From positions 6,026,204 through 6,090,203 of the forward strand of contig JAPWDM010000021.1 of the NCBI GenBank assembly GCA_035578155.1: 64,000 nucleotides of DNA. Direction: 5' to 3'. The notes under the pieces were generated by a model. The model did no database searches, was not told the origin of the DNA, and worked only from the letters and a program-made list of their open reading frames with translations. Origin of the DNA: Brachynemurus nebulosus (lineage: Eukaryota; Arthropoda; Insecta; Neuroptera; Myrmeleontidae). Both the position numbers and the translations under genes were made by a program. Positions 42,970 through 54,500 of this stretch are shown in pieces (the first letter of the stretch is position 1; each line of letters starts with the position of its first letter).

Positions 42970-45823
42970 ACAATTACTTTCAAATGTAATAATGCCATTA
43001 ATAAACATTTAACTTTGTTGGTCGATACAGGCGCAAGTATTTCTTTGATCCATAATGATAAAATTGTTTCAAAATTGTTTAACGTAGATGAAAAGTTATA
43101 GTTAGAGGTATAGAAACAAATTATAAAGAAACGTTAGGCTCAATTCATTTAAATTTATATATGCCAGACGGTAATCAATTTCCGTATAAATTTCAGGCTA
43201 TTGATAGTAATATAATCAATACTCCTCACGATGGCGTTTTAGGCATAGATTTTTTAACCCATTATAACGCAAAAATAAATACTAACAATTCACAGATTAC
43301 CCTAGCACCACAGAAAGCACTCAAAATAAATTTAAATAGCTCGAATAAGAATTATATTTCAGAGAATATACGTATTGATCATCTAAAAAACGAATCTGTT
43401 AAAAATAGTTTAATTGATCTTTGTCACAGTAATATTGATTTATTTCACACAGATAGTCAAAAACTATCACATACTAATACACTTTATCATGAAATTAAAG
43501 TAACCGACCCCACACCAATTCATGTTAAAAACTATCGATTTCCGAAAATACATGAAATCGAAGTAAAAAGGCAGATAAAAGAAATGTTAGAAAACGGTAT
43601 CATCAAAGAATCAAATTCGCATATAGCGCTCCTATTTGGGTCGTACCCAAAAAAATTTACGCTAGTGGAAAACAAAAATGGCGCATTGTCACAGACTATC
43701 GTCGACTTAATAACATAACGATAGAAGATAAGTATCCACTCCCAAATATTGATGACATATTGTCTCATTTAGGAAACGCGAATTATTTTAGTACACTTGA
43801 CCTCGCGTCCGAGTTCCATCAAATTTTAATAAATCCTACAGACCGACCGAAAACTGCGTTTAGTGTTCCCGGAGGACATTATGAATATATAAGGATGCCA
43901 TTTGGACTAAAAAATGCCCCGGCAACTTTTCAACGGCTAATGAATACAGTCTTAAAAAATATTCTTTATGAAAACTGTTTTGTCTATTTAGACGATATCG
44001 TTGTATTCGGTACCACTATCGAACAACACAGCGAACGTCTTCAAAAAGTTTTCAATTGTCTACGTGAGCACAACCTTAAGCTTCAAATAGATAAATGTGA
44101 ATTTTTACATAATAGTATAGAATATTTAGGGCGTGTAATTTCTGATCGAGGTTTGTTACCAAATCCAAAAAAGATTGATACAATTCAAAAATTAAAAATA
44201 CCTAAAACAGTAAAAGATGTCCAATCATTTTTGGGTTTGGTCGGCTATTACAGGAAATTTATCAAAAACTTCTCTGAAAAAGCCAAACCCCTAACAAATT
44301 TACTAAAAAAGGAAAATAAATTTATATGGGATGAAACATGCCAAAATGCATTTAACATACTAAAAAATGCACTTATAGAAAAGCCCTTACTACAGTATCC
44401 AGATTTCAATAAAACATTTATACTTACAACAGACGCTTCAAATATTGGCATAGGATCAATCCTAAGTCAAATTAATAATGATTAGATTTACCAGTTTGCT
44501 TTTATTACCGTACACTAAATTCTGCCGAACAGAATTATACCACAACCGAAAAAGAATTATTGGCAATTGTCGAATAAGTGAAAAACTTCCGTCCATACCT
44601 CTATGGGCAGAAATTCATTATTCGAACTGATTATAAAGCCCTCGAATGGCTTATGAACAGTAAAGATCCAGCTTCACGCTTAGTCCGCTGGAGACTAAAG
44701 CTGGAAGAATACGATTATCGTATAGAATATAAAGCTGGTAAGAAAAATACAAACGCTGATTCATTAAGTAGACCAGTTTTAGTCATAGATAATTTGACCC
44801 TCGAAAAAACATATGAAAATTTCTTATTATGGAAAGATAACATAGAAACACCACAGTTCAATACCATACCACTCCATTAGAAACAATCAATAATTTAGTT
44901 TTGCCTTATAGTGCTGTTAACTCTGATGGTAACAAATTTTCTTATTTCATAAAAAGTAATATAAATTTACCAAGCATAAATAATTTTAAAGATGTATATT
45001 GTTTCACTTCAAAAGAAAATAATATCGTTTATCTACTTTTTGCTAAAGAAAATGCTCTCGATCCTATACAACCCGGTAATCTTTTTGAATGCCTTTACAA
45101 TCTTTTTATGATTTTACAAATGTGTCAAAATAAGGAAATAACAATTTACGATATACCATCATTAACATTAAGCATAACAGAGGAAATCTTTAAAAAATTA
45201 TTGTATTATTTTAATACTGATAACCAGTATAAAATAAATATTCTAAAAACCGAAACTAAAATCTTAACCGACAAAAACGAAAAGTTAAAAATCATAAAAC
45301 ATTATCACGACGACGTAACTAGTGGGCATCAGGCTGTTAAACGAACAATGCAAAACATAAAATTAAGGTACTTTTGGAAAAATATGTATTGAAATAAAAT
45401 TAAGGTACTTTTGGAAATTATAATCCTGCAACCAACGGCAGTTTAGAACGCGCTCACGGTCCCTTAAAAGATTATTTGAGAATTTATACAAACGAAAACG
45501 CTAATGATTGGGATCAGTATATTAACTTAGCTTGTTTCACTTATAATACACACATAAACAGAAGTACCGGAGAAACCCCCTAGAAACTTGTTTATGGAAA
45601 TCAACCTAAATTGATTTCTAATAACTCTTCAGTTCCTACTTACTTCCAGTATACTGAAGATATATCAAATAAACTGAAAACATTGAGGGAACTAGTTAAA
45701 CAAAATTTACAAGTTTCAAAAGAAACTAACAAAAAATATTACGATAAAACTTCAAAAATTTACAACTTTAGAGTAGGTGATAAAGTCCTAGTAGAAGTAA
45801 AACTATTAAAAAAAGGGAGTTAA
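42970..45823 (+). pseudogene. pol: errantivirus 2 Pol, many breaks
   Basis: Protease DTGASISLIHN is at about 43026, followed by stops. RT spans 43161-44485 with a frame excursion at about 43620-43740 and the catalytic FVYLDDIVVFG at 43978. RNase H (TTEKELLAIV to DYRIEYKAGKKNTNADSLSR) has stops at 44485 and 44577. The integrase zinc start (HHDD...-type KHYHDDVTSGHQAVKRTM) ends at 45392. After a 24-bp direct repeat it resumes with the end of the core (NGSLERAHGPLKDYL) and C-terminal part (TPKLVYG-like and YDKTSKIYNFRVGDKVLVE). The middle of the core is deleted. Confidence 0.8.
45357..45417. repeat. 24-bp direct repeat at an integrase deletion
   Basis: ATAAAATTAAGGTACTTTTG and its next 4 bases (GAAA) occur at 45357-45380 and 45394-45417, at the point where the integrase core is missing. 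It looks like a duplication made during a rearrangement. Confidence 0.9.
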
Positions 45824-45933
45824 CCCTAGATATAAAGGTCCGTTCGAAATCACTAAAATTCATAACAATAATACTGCGACATTAAGAATAGGAAATAAAA
45901 ATCAAAGCTATCATTTTAAGCATTTGAAACGCT

Positions 45934-47798
45934 ATGTTTCAGATGCTGAAACAAATGGAGAACAGCAAGAAAATGATAACTACAATGTCAATAATCCTGA
46001 TATGGACACTGCTGACAACCCTATTCCAAGTACAAGCACGCAATTATGAAATTACTGATTTGAACAATAACCCAGGAATTTATTATAATGTAGAAGGAAA
46101 CGTTAAAATAGCATCTAGTTACATTAGTCTATTGCATTACTATAACATAAGTTACTTAGATAAGATTTTATATTCCATAAGTAGTATTTATTCTAAAAGT
46201 ACACACATGTGTAATTTGCTAGAAGATAATATCAATTTCAAATTAAACTTTCAATTGTTAAATAATGAGTTAGCTGATCTAAAAATCAAATTTGATGATA
46301 TAACACATTTTTACAACATACAAACACAAAAATCATACAGAAATAAAAGATCTATTCAAGTCGAATATGAGCATGGATGGTTTGATGCTATTGGTTCTAT
46401 ATGGCACAAAATAACTGGTAATCCCAGTGCCGAAGATGCCCAATATTTTACCGATGCCATCAATAATCTTGTAAATAACCAAGACAAAATTCACTGAATG
46501 GTGCAAGCACAGATTCGACTTATAGATGATTCACTCAGTAAGATGAACAAAACGCAACTCGAAATAAATACAATTGAAGAAAAATTAAATTCCTATTTAA
46601 AAATTTATAATATTAATACTAATCAAACTTCATTATTAATTAATAGGGAAATACATCATATTAATATTAACGAGCATATTTTACTTTTAAGAAATCTTAT
46701 AAATAAGGTCTTGAATGAAATAGAAAAATTTGAAAATGCAGTTACATTAGCGCGACACAATCTAGTCGACTTTAAAATCTTACCTCCTAGAACTCTTTTA
46801 TCAGAACTACAAAATAGTTTACGATTTAACCTTCCATTTGAACCAAAATGGGAAAATTTAGAGAAATACTATAAAATCCTAAAAGCTAGAGCAATTAACT
46901 TAGAGCACACATTAATTATAGAAATCAAAATACCAATCGTAAAAATTGACAACTTCATCCTATACCATTTGTTCCCACTTTCCAATCACAATCCTAGAGA
47001 CATGAAACAAATTTCTATCATCCTTATAAATTTTCCTTATTTAATAATAAACCTAAGTCCAACAACTCATATTTTAATGAAAGATAGACTGAAATGCCAA
47101 GAATATATAAAAGGAAATTTCATCTGCGAAAATATACACATTACTTCAAGTTTAACACAACAAAGTTGCGAAATATTAATGTTAAATCCAATCACGAAGA
47201 AACTACCAAAAGATTGCGAAACCAAAACGTATTATGCAAATCAGAAAATCTGGCAAGAAATCAATGGTAATACATGGATCAGTTCAAACAGCGAACCAAC
47301 TGCTCTCAACATAGTCTGCCCAGAAGAAACAGAATCAGTCGAACTACGAGGTACTCAAAAAATTCGACTCGAAGAAAAATGTAAAGCTTAACTCGTACCA
47401 TCGAAACTTACCCAATAATCACAAACTATACGCTACGTGATTATGTCCCCAACATCAATCTACAAGAAGAAGATGACTGCATAAAGAAAATCAACGAATC
47501 AGAAATAAAACTAGCGACCATTAATCCAATAAAACTTACGCACATAAATCTGGATGAATTAAACGAAAACCAGCATCGCATAGAAAACCTCAACAAGCAA
47601 GTGGAACAGAAATTAGAAAACACGATTCAATTTATGGGAAAACGAGTTTCCACCACTACTTGGACATATATAAAAAACACAACATTTTTGCTTTCTGTTC
47701 TAGGCATTTTTTACATGTTATATAAATGTTCCTGTTTCTCATTCCTGAAAAATTCAATTGGGAAAAGCTGTTCAAAAGGATGTATCAATATGATGTAA
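45934..47798 (+). pseudogene. env: errantivirus 2 envelope protein, broken
   Basis: A first part (45934-46497) has a hydrophobic leader (IILIWTLLTTLFQVQA) and a furin-type site RNKR followed by SIQVEYEHGWFDAIGSIW, typical of errantivirus/F-type env with its fusion region. A TGA at 46495-46497 interrupts it. The same frame continues to 47391 as a coiled, Asn-rich ectodomain with spaced Cys residues (SLTQQSCEILM). A frame change then leads to the membrane anchor near 47680-47740 (FLLSVLGIFYMLYK). Two breaks make it inactive. Confidence 0.8.
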
Positions 47799-47819
47799 TA
47801 ATATTTAAAATATATAAAA

Positions 47820-47910
47820 TGCAGTCGGCTGGTGTATTCGATCTTTGGTACTTTATTTTACGAAGCGGGAGTGCTAACCACTACACTGTGACGTACACTG
47901 GCTCTGGATG
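47820..47910 (-). repeat. degenerate tRNA-like (SINE) sequence
   Basis: On the minus strand GTGTAGTGGTTAGCACTCCC resembles an A-box region (TAGTGGTTAGxAxTC, as in tRNA-Asp/Glu). It is followed about 35 bp later by GATCGAATAC, a weak B box. Not a functional tRNA. Confidence 0.4.
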
Positions 47911-47940
47911 TATTAAATGTCGAATGTATTCTAACAATTA

Positions 47941-49200
47941 ACATTTTGATCTGTATGGTAATTATGTGTACAAACATGTTTCAACCAACTATTGCCTAAG
48001 GCGGTGAATGGCATTGCCAACAAATGTTAATATATAAATTATTTATTGCTACACATAAAACTTTCAAATAGGTTTTGCTCAAAGTTTCCCGTTCACGTGA
48101 TAAAAATGGATATTCAAATGTCAAATAATTTTTATGTCTTGTGGTAGTCGGTTATTTAACCATATATATCAAATAAATTTTCCGATCTTGCGGGTACCGG
48201 ATATTTAACCATATGTATGAAATAAATTTTTCAATTGCATCAGGCTAGGCGTAACCTTGATTGCACACATTGACGCCACATGATTTTCTAGAACAAATAC
48301 TGGAAAATTCTTGTTTTGTAATCACATGTCTAATCAACGTAACTTTTTTCGATATAAACTTTTTATTACCTATTTTTAATAGTTCAGATCAATTTTTGAC
48401 AATTAGCTAGTGTTAATTTTCATATATGTATGAATAAATTTTTCGTAATAATAATTTTTATAAAAACTTTCCGTGAAAAATTATTTTGTATACTGTTGTC
48501 TGTTCTTTACATGCATATCCCTGTACAGTAATTATTTATAAGTGTTGTTTTGTAATACTTACATGTATACCTAGACAATTCACTGAAAAAAATACTACTG
48601 ATTTTATTATCGTATTTAACAAACTGGTTTAGTTAATAATCAAACGGTGACAACAATTCCATCATACTACACATGTATGTATACATATATGAACCGCCTG
48701 ACAACAATTTGCAATTCAATAGCAATATACATGTATATATTACCCACATACGACCATTCGCTCTGACATTGTGACAGTCTTTAGTAACATTGTGTTGGTA
48801 CACTGCAACGATCTAGTGAACCAGATCTAATATACCAGATTGCATACATATATTATGTTTAGCCTATGAGTACTTTCACCACACTCCACATACATAGCGT
48901 TGTTTGGTTGAATACAAGAAACGATTTAAATATTATTAGTATTGTTGGTGGAATTTTTATAAAATTTTCTTATTGTGGTTACATACTTAAATATTTTCTG
49001 GGAATACAAATAATTTAAGGAACTTAATGGAATAGTACAATAATTACAAATTACAAATTGTTTGTTATTTTAAAATTTTTTATCAATGAATTACGATTGA
49101 ATTACATATTTGATATATATTTCTTAAATTCAAATGGATATGTACAACAATATCGAGACTTATTAGATTTTTCTTGTTATATTATTTAAAATAAAATCCA
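47941..49200. other. noncoding region
   Basis: A tandem pair (ATTTAACCATATATATC... and ATTTAACCATATGTATG..., about 48152-48232) is the only repeat seen. Many ATG-tetranucleotide steps (ACATGTATA) but no gene. Confidence 0.4.
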
Positions 49201-49367
49201 CTAATTTCGATACTGTTGGCTTTCCTCTTTCGTGTTTTCGTCCAACATAATTTTCTGTGATGTTATTTTCATAAACTTTTCTCTTAATATATCTGTTTCC
49301 TCTATCGGTGTCGTCAAATTTACCAGTATTTTCATATCCTGTGTTGCATTTTCCATTGATTCTCTTT

Positions 49368-50375
49368 CTATATATTCGGATCCATGATTACAGACGTTGG
49401 AATGGCTCGGATTGTTAATAAAACTTCTTTTGGATGACCTTCCCGAGTATAAGAAACACACTCTCCTTGGTTCCTTAAATAAAGACTTTCCAAGATTATG
49501 TGCATGTTCTTCATATCCATCTTCTGTTGATGAGATGTAGCTTCTTTGAAGGCTGTATGCCAAAGGGATGTTACAGAGTAGGGAGCATCTACACCGTCTT
49601 TGGAAGTACCGGCAATCGTGGACGACATGCAAGTGTTCAAAGTTTGGGATTTGGTGGTAGGAACAGATGACAAGTTCTCCACGATATTGCTGTCTAGTTC
49701 GTTCTTTAATTGTAGTAATATATTTTTCACTATCTGTATTGTTTCTGCAGGGAATAACCGTGTGCAAAATTCCTCGACGTTGTAGATCTTTAAAAATTTC
49801 TCCCAATTGGCAGGTAAATTTTTTTTCGATAGGAAGGTTTTTTGAAAATATTCGCTAATTGTCATTATTGCTTTTATCACATTTTTGTTTTGGTTCATTA
49901 ATTTCGTTTTCAAAGTCGTAATCGAATGTAGCCAAAAATTCTGAAATTCGTAAGGATGGGCAAATATACATACAACAGTTAATCTTAATAATTTTTCGAA
50001 AGTTGTATTTATAGCCATACCATCCAATTCATCCATTAATTTCTGTCTTTTAGTTTCAATATCATCATCTTCATCTGAACTTGATAGAGGTTGCTCCAAT
50101 GGTCTTTTTAAATCGTCATTTATTTCGTGTTCTTCTTCTACGTCTGTCACATTGTCAACTTCGACATAATCTATTTTTTCCATTTTTATTTTAATTAAAG
50201 TTGTGAATTTTATCCAACTATCCGTATGATTATGCGAACTTTGTAATATTTCTTCAATATTATTAAAAATAAATTGTAAGAAATACTCACTGTCTAAATA
50301 CCAGTAAAGTTCCCGGTAAGTTCTACAATTAATTAGTTTTTTGCAAATAGGTGTATTAAGTTCTTGTTGCCACAC
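49368..50375 (-). CDS. unrecognised protein, up to 335 aa
   Basis: The frame is open from above 50400 to a TAA-type stop at 49368. The first ATG is at 50183 (MEKIDYVEVDNV), giving 271 residues; the upstream extension starts at GTG and may be coding if an exon lies further right. A TATATA (50408-50415) lies upstream on this strand. Visible: acidic Ser/Asp-rich segment (SSSDEDDDIETKRQKLM), then helical region with several Trp/Phe (PYEFQNFWLHS, LPANWEKFLKIY), and a long polar C-terminus. No family recognised. The overlapping frame at 49201-49806 mostly shadows it, though its last 50 residues (after 49370) could be a frameshifted end. Confidence 0.45.
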   Translation of the reverse strand: MWQQELNTPICKKLINCRTYRELYWYLDSEYFLQFIFNNIEEILQSSHNHTDSWIKFTTLIKIKMEKIDYVEVDNVTDVEEEHEINDDLKRPLEQPLSSSDEDDDIETKRQKLMDELDGMAINTTFEKLLRLTVVCIFAHPYEFQNFWLHSITTLKTKLMNQNKNVIKAIMTISEYFQKTFLSKKNLPANWEKFLKIYNVEEFCTRLFPAETIQIVKNILLQLKNELDSNIVENLSSVPTTKSQTLNTCMSSTIAGTSKDGVDAPYSVTSLWHTAFKEATSHQQKMDMKNMHIILESLYLRNQGECVSYTREGHPKEVLLTIRAIPTSVIMDPNI

Positions 50376-50672
50376 TAGACTACATCTGTTTTCAATTTTG
50401 AACCTGAATATATACAGTTCAATTGCTACCTTAATGACCTACAAAAACTATTCTTGTACGCCAGTAGCTTAACACGACCGAAGTTCATAAAAGAAAATTT
50501 TTAATAAATACTGCCACCTCGTTGCCGTCGGCAAATCTTTAAGTAAATGTCATACGTATAATAAATTTTTATACTATTGTCAGTGACATTGAATAATACT
50601 AAGGAAACATTAACAATATGCGTGACCTTTAAGTAAATATCAAACAATTTCCTTATTTAATTAAAAATTCAT

Positions 50673-50908
50673 ATAGGGTAAAAGCCCCCTTTGTGGAACG
50701 GTATCTAATACTGGAACAGTTTTGACATTTACATATTTATTTCTTTAATTAAGTAAGGAAACTTTAAATGCGAGGTGAATTTAAATTGAAAAACAATCAT
50801 TCTATTAATAATAATTTTTGTTATCAGACGTTTCTTTCAGAAATAACTTCATTAATATGTAAATGTTCATAATTAGATACCGTTCCACAAAGGGGGCTTT
50901 TACCCTAT
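50673..50908. mobile_element. short palindromic MITE (236 bp) with 37-bp perfect inverted repeats
   Basis: ATAGGGTAAAAGCCCCCTTT and its next 17 bases at 50673-50709 are complemented exactly at 50872-50908. Further inside, ACATTTACATATT recurs imperfectly in the other orientation. No gene. The TA-type flank suggests a Tc1/mariner-like MITE (inference). Confidence 0.9.
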
Positions 50909-51242
50909 GTAGAAATAATTTATTTTTCTACATGATTTATTTATATTAATTTGTTTTATTATAACATACGAATAATAAAGGTTTTTCCTGATAGAAATAT
51001 TTTTACCTTATATGGTTAATTACACATTTTCCAGCGACATTAATTTTATAAAAATTATCATAAATTATATTTTGTTTCCAAGCTTATATTTTTTATGACT
51101 ACATACATTAATTATATGTTAATAGAAATCAAAAATCATGTCGTAAAATATTTTTCCTACTTGATTTATATTATTTTTGATTCCTTTAATGGCATACGCA
51201 TAATAAACGCTGCCGGGTACAGCTAATTTTATGAAAATTCTG

Positions 51243-51253
51243 TATATAAAAGG
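51243..51253 (+). promoter_or_regulatory. TATA box upstream of Polinton polymerase
   Basis: TATATAAAAGG, about 300 bp before the first ATG. A GGTAAGTA at 51471 might be a splice donor in the leader, but I cannot place its acceptor. Confidence 0.5.
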
Positions 51254-51542
51254 CAGTACAGATACGGAAAGGTACATTTCCATTCAATCGTTAAAGTTGT
51301 GAAAACAAAGTGTTCCAATTGCTTTAAATCTTAAAATAAATAGTTTACTTTTTTGTTTTATTGAGTTATATTAAAAATATTTGATGTAAAATAATTATTA
51401 ATTTTTTCATAATTTATTATTATATTTTAAATATTCTTTGTAGTTTTATTGTGTTATTTTTAAAGTGTTTGGTAAGTACAATAATTTTTAATTAAATTCT
51501 CATATATTAATATAATTTTTAAATTTTTTGAAAAATTTCATC

Positions 51543-54500
51543 ATGTTCAAATGTCAGGATTGCGGATCATCATTCACACGACGTGATGCATTAACTCGGC
51601 ATGTCAACACCAAGCATGGAAACAAAATTTTAAAGTGCAGTCAGTGTGATGTATCCTTTAGTCGGACTGATGCACTTATGCGTCATATGAAAAATGTCCA
51701 TGAAACGATGACTACAACTGCTCAACCATCTACTAGTAGCGGTTCAACAAAGCGTCCAGCTGATGATAAAAATGGCGGTATCTTAAAGAAACTAAAGGTG
51801 CAGAAACCAGTTGGAACAAAGCGTTGTGATGTTTGTGATATTGATATACCTAAAGCGGCATTTAACGGACATTTGCGTAGTACTGCACATAAAGACAAAA
51901 TTTGCTGCGGCACGGGAAATGAAAATGTAGAAATTGTTCACAGTGCCCTTAAAAGTCGCATAATTAGTTACCGGGTAAAGAATTGTGGAAATTCTCAGTC
52001 AGTTGAAGATTTTTTGGAGGAAATCAAGGAGAAGGTGTTACTGTTGCTGAATACGGAACTGGGGAAACACAAAGCATTTAAAACAAACTTTGAACTTTTC
52101 GGATTGTATGCGAAAAATGAAAAAGACGGGTCTGTGACGTTGGATATTAAGTCGTTTAATACAAAGAATTCGACTGTAACAGAGTCAACTAATATCAGTG
52201 ATATGTATGACAACATGGCGGCGGTAATGACAACAAAAAGCGAGGAGTTCCTGGCCCGCGGTTCCGGCTGGATGTGAATATTAACAAATATAATCCAATT
52301 CAAGCATCGTCCTACATTGAATTGCCAGCATGGATTAAACGAAAGAAGACGGTCGTTAATGTTCAAAACAATGATTAGGCATGCTTTGCATGGGCAGTCT
52401 CATCAGCCTTGTATCCACCTGACAGAGATGACGTAGCTAAAAGAATTTCAACTTATCCGCATTATACATCCGTTCTAAATTTTGATGGAATCGAGTTTCC
52501 AGTTAAAATTAAGGATATTAAATTATTTGAATCTTTAAATAATATCAGTGTTAACGTTTACGGTGTGGAAGATAAAAGTATTGTTGGACCGTTACATCAT
52601 ACAACACAAAAGAGGGGTACACATGTTAATTTACTATATATTGAAGATGGTGACAACAGTCACTATTGCTGGATCCGGAATTTAACCAGACTTGTTAGTC
52701 GTCAATTTTCAAAGCACAAAGAAGCCAAGTATATTTGCGATGGATGCTTGCAATTCTTCAGAGCTGAGGCGGGATTAGACGAACATTCGAAGAACGACTG
52801 CAATGGTGTTCGCACAATATTGCCGACCTTGGGGAAACATATATTAAAGTTTAAGAATTTTAAGAAACAATTACGAGTTCCGTTTACAATTTTTTGTGAT
52901 TTTGAATCGATTTCGAAACTATACGACACATGCTCACCAGATCCAACAACATCGTTCACAAATACTATGCAAATACACGAGCCGTTCAGTTTCGCTTGTT
53001 ACATCAAGTGTTCATATGACAACAATTTAAATAAATTTTTGCAATACCGGGGACCGAATTGTGGCAAAGTCTTTATGGAGAAACTAGATGAAGAAGCTAG
53101 TGATGCGACTCGAGTGATGTTGAGTCGAGTGACTCGAATGAATTTGTCGAACTCGTACTCGAGTGAAAAAAATTTTTTAGTCGAGACCAATTGCACTCGA
53201 GTTGCCGAGCTAACTCGGCACACCGAGTAGACACGGTGAGGGCCAGATGTTACTTCACTAGTTACAAAGAGACGGGTTGAAACTTGCACTTGGTACGATA
53301 ACAATAAATAGGTATAATCTGACCACGCCAAGTAAAAAGTCGGCATAACAAAACTTTTCAAAGGATTTGTATGTTTAACACGTTGACGGTCGGTTGACTA
53401 CTACTGACATTGTTGTGACTACTACTGCACGAATTAGGCTGCATTCATATCTACAGACAATGAATGTCACAGGCACGTATCAAGTTAGACACGACAAATT
53501 AATATTGTTTAATGTTTTTCTTATGAGTATATTCATACATAGTGTGTATCCGTGTCTGTACGGTTACGTTACGTTATATAAGAATACACTCATAAGAAAA
53601 GCATTAAAGTATTAATAAGTATTTATCGTGCCTGCCACAGTGAGTGTATATGACGTTCAGTGTCTGTAAATATGATTCAGTCTTTTTTGCTATAATGTAC
53701 CGTAAAGTTTAGGTACTTTTTTCATATGTGTTAGATTTCGATTAAACAGTAATTTATTCATAAGAACACGAAAATAGATAAAGTTTAGATAAAGTTTTTA
53801 GAAACAAAATATAACATCATATCTGAAAATATCAATTAAAATCGCAACATAATTGCCATAATAACAATAATTATTAATATAGGGTGATAGGAGTGAATGG
53901 AAACAGAAGGTGGGTTAATAGAGATGCTATGTTAAGTATAAAAGAACGAATGTAGTGTCATTAGGGGTGGATAGAGACAGGATGTGGGTTAATAGTGAAT
54001 AATTATAATTATTCAATTATGGTTTAACAAAGCTGGCATTTGTCAAAAAATTGATGCACCTTAAATATTTATTCATGGGTTTTCTGGTTTCTTACGGTGT
54101 AAATACTTAATTTCTGAAGTACAGCCAGATTCAAAAATTATGAAATAAGAAACTCACTCATTGATTGGGGAATCATGTTTTTACCATAGAGATAGTACAT
54201 GTAGAGTAGGCAACTCTTATGCAGCACAGTAAGTGGTGGTTATGGACGTAGAAAAAAAGATGGAAAACATCTGTACTGTTTCTATTTTTGTTTCATGACG
54301 CATGCGCATTAGTAGTTTTTATGTGGTGCATAATTTAAATCAACTGCATCATCTGCGTTCATAGTTCAAAATAAAAAGAGATAAAAACTGTGCAGTTATT
54401 TTTTATTTATTTTTGTTGGACCAACGCATTTCTGATGGCTTGTCTGCTCTACTGTATTATCTCTATGATCTATACTGTCTAATGTATATTAATTTTTTAA

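Larger units (their letters stand above)
40950..47798 (+). mobile_element. second errantivirus-type element (gag-pol-env), degenerate
   Basis: Plus strand: noncoding 5' region with a TATATAAG promoter (41212) and AATAAA, gag (41906), pol, env (45934-47798). The order and env make it an errantivirus, related to but distinct from the 1.5-7.9 kb copy (Gag here has two CCHC knuckles; the other has none visible). No 3' LTR copy of the 40.95-41.44 kb sequence was found after 47.8 kb, so the 3' LTR is lost and the 5' LTR limits are estimates. Confidence 0.9.

Noticed and set aside
47799..48900. 3' LTR of errantivirus 2
   Set aside because: No resemblance to the TATA-bearing region at 40.97-41.44 kb.
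49201..49806. 201-codon minus-strand ORF overlapping the unknown gene
   Set aside because: Mostly an overlapping-frame shadow with irregular composition; only its last part (left of 49368) might be a frameshifted end, which is mentioned under the main gene.
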